NCBI GenBank assembly: GCA_947311265.1
Contig: CAMZKQ010000240.1
Coordinates: forward strand, 1 to 53,649
Origin: an uncultured Chlorobiota bacterium
Lineage (GTDB): Bacteria; Bacteroidota; Bacteroidia; Bacteroidales; JAADGE01
DNA length: 53,649 bases
Direction: 5' to 3'
The notes beneath the pieces are model-generated. The model did no database searches, had not been told where the DNA came from, and was given only the letters and a program-made list of their open reading frames with translations. The translations under genes and the position numbers were made by a program. Shown here in pieces: positions 43,240-51,429 of the stretch (positions within the stretch are counted from its first letter, which is position 1; every line of letters begins with the position of its first letter).

Positions 43240-44127
43240 ATGCCATTTAAAACACCAAAAATTGACAGAGTAGGTATTCAGGAGCGATGTGCTAAATTTC
43301 AATCCAGAAGTTTAAAAGCAGATACCAAAAAAAAGCTCCTTCGCCTTGCCCTTAATATGGTCGATTTAACCACCCTAGAAGGAAGCGATACCCCAGGCAA
43401 AGTAAAACAACTTTGCAACAAAGCCATTCTTCCACACGGAGCATTGCCTAACCTGCCACAAGTAGCCGCCGTTTGCGTATATCCATCGCAAGTAAAAACC
43501 GCAAAAAAAGCACTCAATGGTGCAAAAATAAACGTCGCCTCGGTAGCCACAGTATTCCCTAGCGGGCAAGCAAAATTATCAATAAAACTAGATGACACCC
43601 GCTTCGCAGTTGATGAAGGAGCAGACGAAATCGATATGGTAATTTCTCGTGGCGAATTTCTAAGAGGTAACCACAACTATGTGTTCGACGAAATTGCAGC
43701 AGTTAAAGAAGCCTGCGGAAAAGCACGGCTTAAAGTTATCCTGGAAACAGGCGAACTTAGCACACTAGACAATGTTAGAAAAGCAAGCGAAATAGCAATT
43801 TTAGCAGGAGCAGATTTTATAAAAACATCAACAGGAAAAATACAACCCGCCGCAACAATGCCAGTAACGCTAGTAATGCTAGAAACTATTAGAGATTACT
43901 ACTACAGCACAGGCATTAAAATAGGCATGAAGCCTGCCGGAGGCATTTCAAATGCAAAACTAGCACTACACTATTTAGTTATGGTTAGCGAAACCCTTGG
44001 TGATGATTGGATGAATAACAACTATTTCCGCTTCGGGGCAAGCAGCTTGGCGAACGATTTACTTCGCCAAATTGTAAAACAAGAAAGCGGATTGTATCAA
44101 TCCAAAGACTATTTTTCGATAGGATAA
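43240..44127 (+). CDS. deoC: Deoxyribose-phosphate aldolase, long DERA-like type
   Basis: The 295-residue protein cleaves 2-deoxyribose-5-phosphate to acetaldehyde and glyceraldehyde-3-phosphate. The Schiff-base lysine is K195 in FIKTSTGK, and the second active-site lysine lies in IGMKPAGGI. Other blocks are DLTTLEGSDTPGKVKQLCNK, AAVCVYPSQV, DEIDMVISRGEFLRGN and KVILETGELST. With its N-terminal extension and the sequence GKIQPAATMPVTLVMLETIR it resembles the longer, eukaryotic DERA-like group (about 300+ residues), not the 220-260-residue Bacillus or E. coli type. Two aldehyde dehydrogenase-family genes follow after 40 and 48 bp and probably use or channel the acetaldehyde. Confidence 0.92.
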   Translation: MPFKTPKIDRVGIQERCAKFQSRSLKADTKKKLLRLALNMVDLTTLEGSDTPGKVKQLCNKAILPHGALPNLPQVAAVCVYPSQVKTAKKALNGAKINVASVATVFPSGQAKLSIKLDDTRFAVDEGADEIDMVISRGEFLRGNHNYVFDEIAAVKEACGKARLKVILETGELSTLDNVRKASEIAILAGADFIKTSTGKIQPAATMPVTLVMLETIRDYYYSTGIKIGMKPAGGISNAKLALHYLVMVSETLGDDWMNNNYFRFGASSLANDLLRQIVKQESGLYQSKDYFSIG

Positions 44128-44167
44128 AATTAACCCTTTCATCAAAAACAAAATCAAGAAACGTAAA

Positions 44168-45643
44168 ATGGCAAAAAAAGAAAACAAAAATATAGCAGAT
44201 TTAAAATTTGGAGCAACAATAGAATATGCCCCAGCCCCAGAGTCAAATGCACATATTGAAATTAAAAAGAAATACGAACTATTTATTGGTGGCGAATTTG
44301 TTGCCCCTGAAAAAGGCAAATATTTCCCAACAATAAATCCGGCAACGGAAGAAAAATTAGCAGATATTGCAAAAGCAGATGCCACAGACGTGGACAAAGC
44401 CGTAAAAAGTGCAAGATATGCTTACGACAACTACTGGTCGAAAATTAGCGGAAGCCAAAGAGGAAAATACCTTTTCCGTATAGCCAGAATGCTACAAGAA
44501 CGGGCTAGGGAGTTCGCCATTATCGAAACCATGGACGGCGGAAAGCCCATAAAAGAAGCCAAAGGCTTTGATGTGCCAATGGCAATAAACTGGTTCTTCT
44601 ACTACGCCGGTTGGGCAGATAAAATAGAGTATGCAGTACCAGGAAAAAATCCAGAGGCACTCGGCGTAGCCGGGCAAGTTATCCCGTGGAATTTCCCACT
44701 AATGATGGCGGCATGGAAAATTGCTCCCGCACTAGCAGCTGGTAACTGCGTGGTACTAAAACCCGCAGAAACCACTTCACTTACCGCACTAAAATTAGCC
44801 GAGTTAATACAAGAAGCAGGCGTACCACCGGGCGTAGTAAATATTGTAACCGGAGAAGGCGATACTGGAGCCGCAATTGTAAACCATGCAGATGTAGATA
44901 AAGTCGCATTTACAGGCTCTACCAGAGTAGGGAAAATGATACAAAAAAGCCTTGCCGGCTCGGGTAAAAAATTAACCCTAGAATTAGGCGGAAAAGGTGC
45001 AAATATTATTTTTGAAGATGCAGCTATCGACCAAGCCGTAGAAGGCGTAATTAATGCCGTTTACTTTAATCAAGGGCATGTATGCTGTGCTGGCTCTCGC
45101 CTTTTTGTACAAGAGGGCATTGCTGAAACCGTACTTCAAAAACTAAAAGATAGGCTCAAAACAATACGCATTGGCAACCCGCTGGATAAAAATACAGATA
45201 TTGGTGCAATCAATTCTAAAAAACAACTCGACACTGTTCAAGACTACATAAATATAGGAATTAACGAAGGCGGAAAACTCTACCAAGACAAGTGCAGTTT
45301 ACCAAAAAAAGGCTTTTGGTGCAAACCAACAATTTTTACTAACGTTTCGCAAGCCAGTAGGGTAGTGCAGGAAGAAATTTTTGGCCCCGTGCTTACGGTA
45401 CAAACTTTTAGAACAATTGATGAGGTTGTTGAGCTTGCTAACAACACTTACTATGGCTTGTCGGCAGGTGTGTGGACAGATAAAGGCTCAAAAGTTTTCC
45501 AAGTAGGCAACCAACTTAAAGCTGGTGTGGTTTGGGCGAACTCGTTCAATAAATTTGATGCCACATCGCCTTTCGGCGGATTTAAAGAAAGTGGATTTGG
45601 GCGAGAAGGTGGCTTGCACGGGCTTACTGCCTATTTAAAATAA
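44168..45643 (+). CDS. NAD(P)-dependent aldehyde dehydrogenase, catalytic (ALDH16 N-domain-like)
   Basis: The 491-residue protein is a complete ALDH. It has the N-terminal strand FIGGEFVAPEKGKYFPTINP, the NAD-binding VIPWNFPLMMAAWKIAPAL and VAFTGSTRVGK, the general-base Glu block LELGGKGANIIF, the catalytic Cys C306 in NQGHVCCAGSRLF, and EEIFGPVLTVQTF and SPFGGFKESGFGREGG at the C-terminus. It should oxidise an aldehyde to the acid; acetaldehyde from DeoC is the obvious candidate. The segment YYAGWADKIEYAVPGKNPEA is echoed in the next protein (YYTGWADKFQQIYSTVNPVS), so the two are related. Together they are about 800 residues, the size of two-domain ALDH16 proteins. Confidence 0.92.
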   Translation: MAKKENKNIADLKFGATIEYAPAPESNAHIEIKKKYELFIGGEFVAPEKGKYFPTINPATEEKLADIAKADATDVDKAVKSARYAYDNYWSKISGSQRGKYLFRIARMLQERAREFAIIETMDGGKPIKEAKGFDVPMAINWFFYYAGWADKIEYAVPGKNPEALGVAGQVIPWNFPLMMAAWKIAPALAAGNCVVLKPAETTSLTALKLAELIQEAGVPPGVVNIVTGEGDTGAAIVNHADVDKVAFTGSTRVGKMIQKSLAGSGKKLTLELGGKGANIIFEDAAIDQAVEGVINAVYFNQGHVCCAGSRLFVQEGIAETVLQKLKDRLKTIRIGNPLDKNTDIGAINSKKQLDTVQDYINIGINEGGKLYQDKCSLPKKGFWCKPTIFTNVSQASRVVQEEIFGPVLTVQTFRTIDEVVELANNTYYGLSAGVWTDKGSKVFQVGNQLKAGVVWANSFNKFDATSPFGGFKESGFGREGGLHGLTAYLK

Positions 45644-45691
45644 AAAAATTCAGGCAAGTTTTGAATTATTATAAGACGAAAAAATAAAAAA

Positions 45692-46621
45692 ATGAAAGAT
45701 AAACAATCCAAAGGGGCCGCAAATTTGCAAGCCAACTATAAAATAAACACAGGACATACAGCTATCCCGAAAACATATAAACTATATATAGGCGGTGCAT
45801 TTCCTAGAACAGAATCAGGACGGTATTTAAAAATGAAAAATAAAAAAGATAACTCCATATTAAACATTTCGCACGGCTCTAAAAAAGATTTTAAAGCTGC
45901 CGCTGCGGCAGCTAGAAGTGCACTCGGTGGCTGGGCAAAACGAACCCCTTACAACAGGGCACAAATTACTTACCGCATTGCAGAAATGCTAGAAGGCAGA
46001 AAAATGCAGTTTGTTGCAGAACTCGAGGCCGCAGGAGTATCAAAAAATGAAGCTCAAAAAGACGTGGAGGCAGCCATTGATTTGTTGGTTTATTATACTG
46101 GCTGGGCAGATAAATTTCAGCAAATATATAGTACTGTAAACCCTGTGTCTGAACCCTATTTTAATTTCTCTACGGGCGTTCCCGTAGGTGTAGTTTCGGT
46201 AATTGCTCCTAAGGAGTCTGGCTTATGGGGCTTTTTGGCCGCATTTATCCCTGCCTTTGTTGGTGGGAATACAGTAATTGTTTTGGCCGAAGAAAAATTC
46301 TCAGCTTGTGCAATTTCTTTTGCAGAAGTACTCAATTCGTCAGATGTGCCTGGCGGAACAATTAATATCATTACAGGAAAACGGAAAGAGTTACTTGCCC
46401 CATTTACGACACACATGGAGGTCAATTCTGTAATATTATACACCGAAGATAAAACTGAAATTATTGCGGTACAAGAAAGTGCAGCCGTAAATGTAAAACG
46501 CACAAGCATAAGGCACTTTGCAGACGAAAAACAAAGCCCTTACCTTATTTTTGAAACCTTAGAAACCAAAACTACTTGGCACCCTATGGGAGGCTCTGAC
46601 GGTGGTGGAGCTAAGTATTAG
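45692..46621 (+). CDS. Truncated, non-catalytic aldehyde dehydrogenase homologue (ALDH16 C-domain-like)
   Basis: The 309-residue protein aligns with the N-terminal and NAD-binding part of ALDHs: YKLYIGGAFPRTESGRYLKM, RAQITYRIAEMLEGRKMQFV, YYTGWADKFQ, PVGVVSVIAPKESGLWGFLA (in place of VIPWNFP), GGNTVIVLAEEKFSACAISF and DVPGGTINIITGKRKELL. It ends before the Glu block and the catalytic Cys region. The usual FTGSTxVG is replaced by VILYTEDKTE, so it is unlikely to be an active dehydrogenase. The ending (TTWHPMGGSDGGGAKY) looks natural, not frayed. It starts 48 bp after the full-length enzyme. A role as partner subunit is the simplest reading, as in the fused non-catalytic second domain of ALDH16. 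Confidence 0.85.
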   Translation: MKDKQSKGAANLQANYKINTGHTAIPKTYKLYIGGAFPRTESGRYLKMKNKKDNSILNISHGSKKDFKAAAAAARSALGGWAKRTPYNRAQITYRIAEMLEGRKMQFVAELEAAGVSKNEAQKDVEAAIDLLVYYTGWADKFQQIYSTVNPVSEPYFNFSTGVPVGVVSVIAPKESGLWGFLAAFIPAFVGGNTVIVLAEEKFSACAISFAEVLNSSDVPGGTINIITGKRKELLAPFTTHMEVNSVILYTEDKTEIIAVQESAAVNVKRTSIRHFADEKQSPYLIFETLETKTTWHPMGGSDGGGAKY

Positions 46622-46652
46622 ACCCTCCCATTAAGCTATTTAAAACACTATA

Positions 46653-46685
46653 AAAAAGCCTAAATATACAACTTAGGCTTTTTAT
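46653..46685 (+). terminator. Terminator of the deoC-ALDH operon
   Basis: AAAAAGCCTAA (46653-46663) pairs with TTAGGCTTTTT (46673-46683) around a 9-nt loop, followed by an AT-rich stretch. Confidence 0.8.
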
Positions 46686-46735
46686 TTACCTTAACAATAA
46701 CTCATTTATTACTCGCTTTATAACTTAAATCTCCT

Positions 46736-49216
46736 ATGAAAAAAAAACTACTTTTAGGTTTATTCCTACTCCTTTCGGTAGGTATAATTAATGGGCAAAC
46801 CCTTTTAGATGAAAATTTTGATACCTACGAGCCAGCAGGCTGGCACGAAATGCAAGGGGCTTTGGCAGACCCTGTAATTGTTACCGCAGCCAACGACTCT
46901 CGGTGGTACAAAGATGGTTTTGCGAACAATGGCACAGAAGGTGCTGCTAAGCTCGGGCTTTTCTCTTTAACAAGGCTGGAGTGGCTAGTAACACCCACAC
47001 TCAACTTGGGCACAAGTGCAAATTTTGTTTTGCAATTCGATTTGGCACTTACCGAGTATAATAGCCCTGATTCTACAACTTTAGGGGCAGACGATAAGTT
47101 TGCAGTTGTTATTTCTATTGATGATGGTGTAACTTGGTCGTCGGTTAATACCTTAAGACTATGGACTGCAGCAGATGCAATCTCTGAAGAAGGGCAACGA
47201 GTGATAATCGACCTATCAGCTTATACAGGTAATGTTAAAATCGGCTTTTATGGGCAAACAGCTATTGATGATTCCAATATTGAAATTTTTATTGATAATG
47301 TAAATGTTTCTGCAGCTGCGGCAGTTCCTGCTTTTACCATCAGCCCTACGGGTAAGGATTATGCGGTTGTCGAAGTTTTTAAATCAAAAACAGCTGTTTT
47401 TACAGTAGCCAATATTGGTACAGGTGCAATTACCATTAATAGTGCGTCTGATATCACTATTTCAGGAACAGATGCAGCCCAATTTTCGGTACTCAATAAC
47501 GAAACATTCCCGCTTGTTTTAGAAAATATCTATGCAGCCAACTTCTTTGTAACCTATGCACCAATTGCTGGAGGAATACATAACGCAGTTCTAAGTTTTA
47601 CAGATTCTGATAGTAATATTTATACTGCCAACCTTACAGGAGAATGTTTCGACCCTATTCTTTACCCGCCTTTCGAGGAAGTATTAGATACTTGGCTACC
47701 TACTAATTGGGTGGAAACAAAGGGATTGTTGGCAACTCCGACAGTATTCAGCGGAACTTACTCCTCGTGGTCGCCAGATGGCTTTGCCAATGATGGAACT
47801 ACAGGGGCTGGACGACTTGAAATATATGGTACATCTAAGAAGGAATGGTTTATAAGCCCACCAATTCAACTCGGAAATACAAACAATTTTCAGTTAGAAT
47901 TTTTCTTGGGGCTCACCGTATGGAACACCACAGCAAGCTCAACATTAGGAACTGATGATAAGTTTGCAGTAGTTATATCTACCGATAATGGAGCCACATG
48001 GACCTCTACAAATGTGCTTAGAGAATGGGGAAGTAATGATGCAATATCGACTACTGGCGACCACGTAGTTATCGACCTATCGCCATATTCAGGACTTGTT
48101 AAAATTGGATTTTACGGGGAATCAACAATAGCTAACGAAGATAATAATATCTATATTGATAACATTTCAGTAAAAGAAATACCCGTTAATCCGGTTTTAA
48201 ATATGAGTGCTTCGGCTATTGATTTTGGAACAATAGAACCGAATACGACCTCGGACTATGTTTTAAATGTATCCAACTTTGGAGCAGGAACACTTAATAT
48301 CGCAGAAAGCGATATATCGCTAACCGGAGTTGCAGCAGGAATGTACAACCTTACAGTTGCTGGTGGCTTCCCGATTACTTTAAATACACAGGAATCTACT
48401 ACAATAACTATTCAATATGCACCCACTAGTGAGGGGACTCACGTGGCAGAATTAAAAGTAATATACCCTGCACTTACTGAAAACCTAGTAGCCCTAACAG
48501 GCGTTTCGCAAGACTTTACAATAACACCCAACTATACCGAAGGCTTTGAAGGCAGTTTCCCTCCATTAGGCTGGACAGCAATAGATTGGACTACAGGAAC
48601 AGAGGCTAATGCGGGGAGTGGCTGTGCTGATGTTGAATACAACCATTCGGGAGAAGCACTCTTAGTAAGCCCACTAATAGACTTAACGGCAGGCAGCTAT
48701 ATGCTTTCTTTCTACTGGAAAGATGATGACATCTCTGGTAGAGTTCAAGGGCACGATACTACATTTTTTGAAATTAAACTAGAAGGAGAGCTAGAGTGGA
48801 CTACGCTCGACACTTTGAGTAATGCTGGAAACCACTCTCAATATGTTCAGCAAAGTTATAGTCTTGACAGTTATGCTGGAGAAAAAGTAAACATTCGCTG
48901 GCGAGATGTTTCCGATGCGAGTTTCAATGCCTATGGTACAGGAATTGATGATATTTCTATCACAGGAACAATTGCTGTTAAAAGTATTGAAAAAGGCATT
49001 AAAATATACCCTAACCCAGTATCAGGTTTTTTGAATATTGAAACCAATGGGGTTTACAATATTGTTATTTTAGATATAAATGGAAGGGTAGTTGGGGAAC
49101 AAAAATCAAACCCAAGGCATACGCAAATAGATTTCTCAAATAAAAACGCAGGTGTTTATTTTATAAAACTAATGAATAATAAGGAAACTCGAACTTTGAA
49201 AATTATTCGATTTTAA
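46736..49216 (+). CDS. T9SS-exported multidomain protein with repeated jelly-roll-like domains
   Basis: The 826-residue protein has a signal peptide (MKKKLLLGLFLLLSVGIING) and three related 'choice-of-anchor J'/cleaved-adhesin-like domains: about 20-195 (LLDENFDTYEPAGWHEMQGA), 315-485 (EEVLDTWLPTNWVETKGLLA) and 605-750 (YTEGFEGSFPPLGWTAIDWT). Ig-like 'choice-of-anchor D' modules separate them at about 200-310 and 490-600 (ASAIDFGTIEPNTTSDYVLN). A type A T9SS sorting domain begins near 757 (IKIYPNPVSGFLNIETNGVY) and ends TRTLKIIRF. No catalytic site is evident, so carbohydrate or surface binding is the likeliest role. It is monocistronic, with a terminator on each side. Confidence 0.88.
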   Translation: MKKKLLLGLFLLLSVGIINGQTLLDENFDTYEPAGWHEMQGALADPVIVTAANDSRWYKDGFANNGTEGAAKLGLFSLTRLEWLVTPTLNLGTSANFVLQFDLALTEYNSPDSTTLGADDKFAVVISIDDGVTWSSVNTLRLWTAADAISEEGQRVIIDLSAYTGNVKIGFYGQTAIDDSNIEIFIDNVNVSAAAAVPAFTISPTGKDYAVVEVFKSKTAVFTVANIGTGAITINSASDITISGTDAAQFSVLNNETFPLVLENIYAANFFVTYAPIAGGIHNAVLSFTDSDSNIYTANLTGECFDPILYPPFEEVLDTWLPTNWVETKGLLATPTVFSGTYSSWSPDGFANDGTTGAGRLEIYGTSKKEWFISPPIQLGNTNNFQLEFFLGLTVWNTTASSTLGTDDKFAVVISTDNGATWTSTNVLREWGSNDAISTTGDHVVIDLSPYSGLVKIGFYGESTIANEDNNIYIDNISVKEIPVNPVLNMSASAIDFGTIEPNTTSDYVLNVSNFGAGTLNIAESDISLTGVAAGMYNLTVAGGFPITLNTQESTTITIQYAPTSEGTHVAELKVIYPALTENLVALTGVSQDFTITPNYTEGFEGSFPPLGWTAIDWTTGTEANAGSGCADVEYNHSGEALLVSPLIDLTAGSYMLSFYWKDDDISGRVQGHDTTFFEIKLEGELEWTTLDTLSNAGNHSQYVQQSYSLDSYAGEKVNIRWRDVSDASFNAYGTGIDDISITGTIAVKSIEKGIKIYPNPVSGFLNIETNGVYNIVILDINGRVVGEQKSNPRHTQIDFSNKNAGVYFIKLMNNKETRTLKIIRF

Positions 49217-49266
49217 CAAATTATAGCACTTACTTTTCGGTTTTAAAAAGAAAAGTTGCAAGCTAA

Positions 49267-49306
49267 AAAATAGCGTTATTCCACATTGTAGGAATAACGC
49301 TATTTT
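49267..49306. terminator. Strong bidirectional terminator
   Basis: AAAATAGCGTTATTCC (49267-49282) and GGAATAACGCTATTTT (49291-49306) form a perfect 16-bp stem with an 8-nt loop between convergent genes. Confidence 0.88.
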
Positions 49307-49324
49307 ATTAAAAGCCAATTAGGA

Positions 49325-50581
49325 TTAATGTTTTATCTCCCCTATTTCATCAGGCTTATGCTCATGCTTGAATAGGAATAGGAAGAGTATGGCAACCACC
49401 AAGGCATATCCTGCAAAGGCGAGCCAAATATTGTGCCAATCCCAAACCTTATCTGCCCCGACAAAGAATTTTTCGATAACAACACCACTAACAATAGCCC
49501 CTATCATCGTGCCAAAACCGTTGGTCATCATCATAAAAAGCCCTTGTGCACTACCTCGCATTTTACTGCTGGTTTCTGTTTCGATAAAAAGAGAACCTGA
49601 AATATTGAAAAAATCAAATGCCATGCCATATACAATGCCAGACATTATAATCATCCAAAGACCTAGCCCTGGGTCGCCGAAGGCGAAAAATGCAAAACGA
49701 AGTACCCAAGCAAACATACTCATTATCATTACTTTTTTTATCCCAAAACGCTTTAAAAAGAAGGGGATAGTAAGTATGAATAGTGTTTCTGATATTTGAG
49801 ATATGGACATTATTATGGTCGAATATTTGACCACAAAAGAGTCGGCATATTGTGGCACATCTTTAAAATGATCTAGAAAACGGTCGCCGTACATGTTTGT
49901 TAGCTGCAAAGAGGCGCCTAATAACATTGAAAAGATGAAGAATACCGCCATTTTATAATTTTTGAACAGCTTAAATGCTTCTAAGCCAAATAGTTCTACA
50001 AAGGACGCATTTTTACTGGCTTTTTGTCCCGGAGGGCATTTGGGCAGTGTAAAAGAGTATATGCCTAAAATGGCTGATGCTAAAGCCGAGATATAAAACA
50101 TGTTTTCGCTAGCCTTATTTCCCGTAAGGTTGGTGAACCACATGGCGGCAATAAAACCGACAGTACCCCACACCCGAATTGGGGGGAAACTTTTTACAAC
50201 ATCTAGCTTTGCTTTGCTAAGGGCATTGTAGCCAATGGTATTGGTAAGTGATATGGTGGGCATATAAAAACTCATGGCAAGTAGTGCCACCCAAAAGAAG
50301 GTGTTGGGGTCGGTAATAAACGGAAAGCTGGCGATTGCCAAACCTGCTAATATGTGCGAAACGCCATAGACTACCTCTGCATTAACCCAGCGGTCGGCAA
50401 TAATCCCAGTGATTGTTGGCATAAAAAGGGAGGAGATACCAAGGGTTAAAAATACAGTTCCAAATTCTGTTGGGCCCCAGCCCATTGTGCCAAACCAGTA
50501 GTTGGCAAATGTTATTAGCCATGCTCCCCAAACAAAGAATTGTAAAAAATTCATTGCTGTTAATCTCAATTTTACGTCCAT
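49325..50581 (-). CDS. MFS nucleoside:H+ symporter (NupG-like)
   Basis: The 418-residue protein has 12 predicted transmembrane helices and the hallmarks of the nucleoside-H+ symporter family: an N-terminus LRLTAMNFLQFFVWGAWLIT and the motif MPTITGIIADRWVNAEVVYG between helices 2 and 3, with PPIRVWGTVGFIAAMWF before helix 5. It imports nucleosides across the inner membrane. It is followed, on the promoter side, by the DUF151 gene whose stop lies 59 bp upstream of its start; the pair may be co-transcribed. The nucleoside theme agrees with ade, deoC and rpiB in the window. Confidence 0.85.
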   Translation of the reverse strand: MDVKLRLTAMNFLQFFVWGAWLITFANYWFGTMGWGPTEFGTVFLTLGISSLFMPTITGIIADRWVNAEVVYGVSHILAGLAIASFPFITDPNTFFWVALLAMSFYMPTISLTNTIGYNALSKAKLDVVKSFPPIRVWGTVGFIAAMWFTNLTGNKASENMFYISALASAILGIYSFTLPKCPPGQKASKNASFVELFGLEAFKLFKNYKMAVFFIFSMLLGASLQLTNMYGDRFLDHFKDVPQYADSFVVKYSTIIMSISQISETLFILTIPFFLKRFGIKKVMIMSMFAWVLRFAFFAFGDPGLGLWMIIMSGIVYGMAFDFFNISGSLFIETETSSKMRGSAQGLFMMMTNGFGTMIGAIVSGVVIEKFFVGADKVWDWHNIWLAFAGYALVVAILFLFLFKHEHKPDEIGEIKH

Positions 50582-50640
50582 AATTATTGGTTTTTATTGG
50601 TCATCAAACTATTTCTGAATTTTAAAGTATTTTAGCGGTA

Positions 50641-51300
50641 TTATTCTTCGTTGTCAGAGTTGTCTTTTGCGGCGGCTTGGTCTAAATCTGTTTTTAGCTG
50701 TACTATGTCCCTTATCTTACCTGCTGCTTCATAATTTTCTTCATGCAAGGCTCTGTTCATAAGCTCATCTAAGTCCTCAAAAGAGGCACGAAAAAGAAGT
50801 GTATCTTCGTCTAAATCGTTAAGGTCTATCTTTTCGATATTAAAGTCGTTGCTCTCCTGTACTTCAAATTCGTTATGAGTTGGGTTGAGTAGAATGCCTG
50901 CTTTTTTCATTATTTTTGCTTGGCAAAAAATGGGGGCTTCAAAGCGTAATGCTATAGCAATAGCGTCAGAGGTACGAGAGTCTATTTGTGTTTTTATGCC
51001 GTTGCCTTCAAGGGTTATTTCGGAGTAAAAAATACCTTCTTCTAACTTTAGGATATTTATTTCGGTAACTTTTATATTAAATTCCTTGGCAAATATTCTA
51101 AATAGGTCGTGCGTAAGAGGGCGTTTGGGCGATAGCCCTTCTAGCTGAATAGCAATGGCCTGTGCTTCTGTTGTGCCAATAATTATAGGTAAACGCATTT
51201 GTTTTTTTTTCTCGCCCAAAATAAGGGCATAGGCCCCAGTTTGGGTTTGGCTGTAGGAAAGGCCTATTACTTCTAATTGTATTTTTTGATTTTTAGCCAT
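50641..51300 (-). CDS. DUF151/BFN (bifunctional nuclease) domain protein with C-terminal UVR motif
   Basis: The chosen ATG at 51300 (MAKNQKIQLEVIGLSYSQTQ) gives 219 residues and the normal family start. A TTG 39 bp upstream would add a stretch absent from relatives. The bifunctional nuclease domain spans about 1-145 (GAYALILGEKKKQMRLPIII, IDSRTSDAIAIALRFEAPIF). A UvrB/UvrC (UVR) motif lies at about 180-210 (ELMNRALHEENYEAAGKIRD), after an acidic linker. Plant and mycobacterial BFN proteins have been reported to have DNase/RNase activity, but the family role in Bacteroidota is unproven. The UVR motif suggests docking to UvrB-like partners. The nucleoside transporter gene follows. Confidence 0.85.
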   Translation of the reverse strand: MAKNQKIQLEVIGLSYSQTQTGAYALILGEKKKQMRLPIIIGTTEAQAIAIQLEGLSPKRPLTHDLFRIFAKEFNIKVTEINILKLEEGIFYSEITLEGNGIKTQIDSRTSDAIAIALRFEAPIFCQAKIMKKAGILLNPTHNEFEVQESNDFNIEKIDLNDLDEDTLLFRASFEDLDELMNRALHEENYEAAGKIRDIVQLKTDLDQAAAKDNSDNEE

Positions 51301-51389
51301 CTTAATTATTGAGCTGGGCAGTTGCACTAAATTTGCCAAGTATTTAATGATTTACTAATATCTAATATTAGATAGAAGATTAACAAAAA

Positions 51390-51419
51390 CAAAGATAGGA
51401 AAATTAGAATGTTTTGCAA
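51390..51419 (-). promoter_or_regulatory. Bacteroidota-type promoter of the DUF151 gene
   Basis: On the minus strand TTG (51419-51417), a 19-bp spacer and TATCTTTG (51397-51390) match TTG/TTTG-N19-21-TAnnTTTG. The start at 51300 is about 90 bp downstream. Confidence 0.6.
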
Positions 51420-51429
51420 TATTTTAATT

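Noticed and set aside
45692..46621. Second aldehyde dehydrogenase as a decaying pseudogene
   Set aside because: The frame is clean over 309 codons, ends cleanly before a terminator and keeps ordinary codon use; a size match to the ALDH16 second domain is a better explanation.
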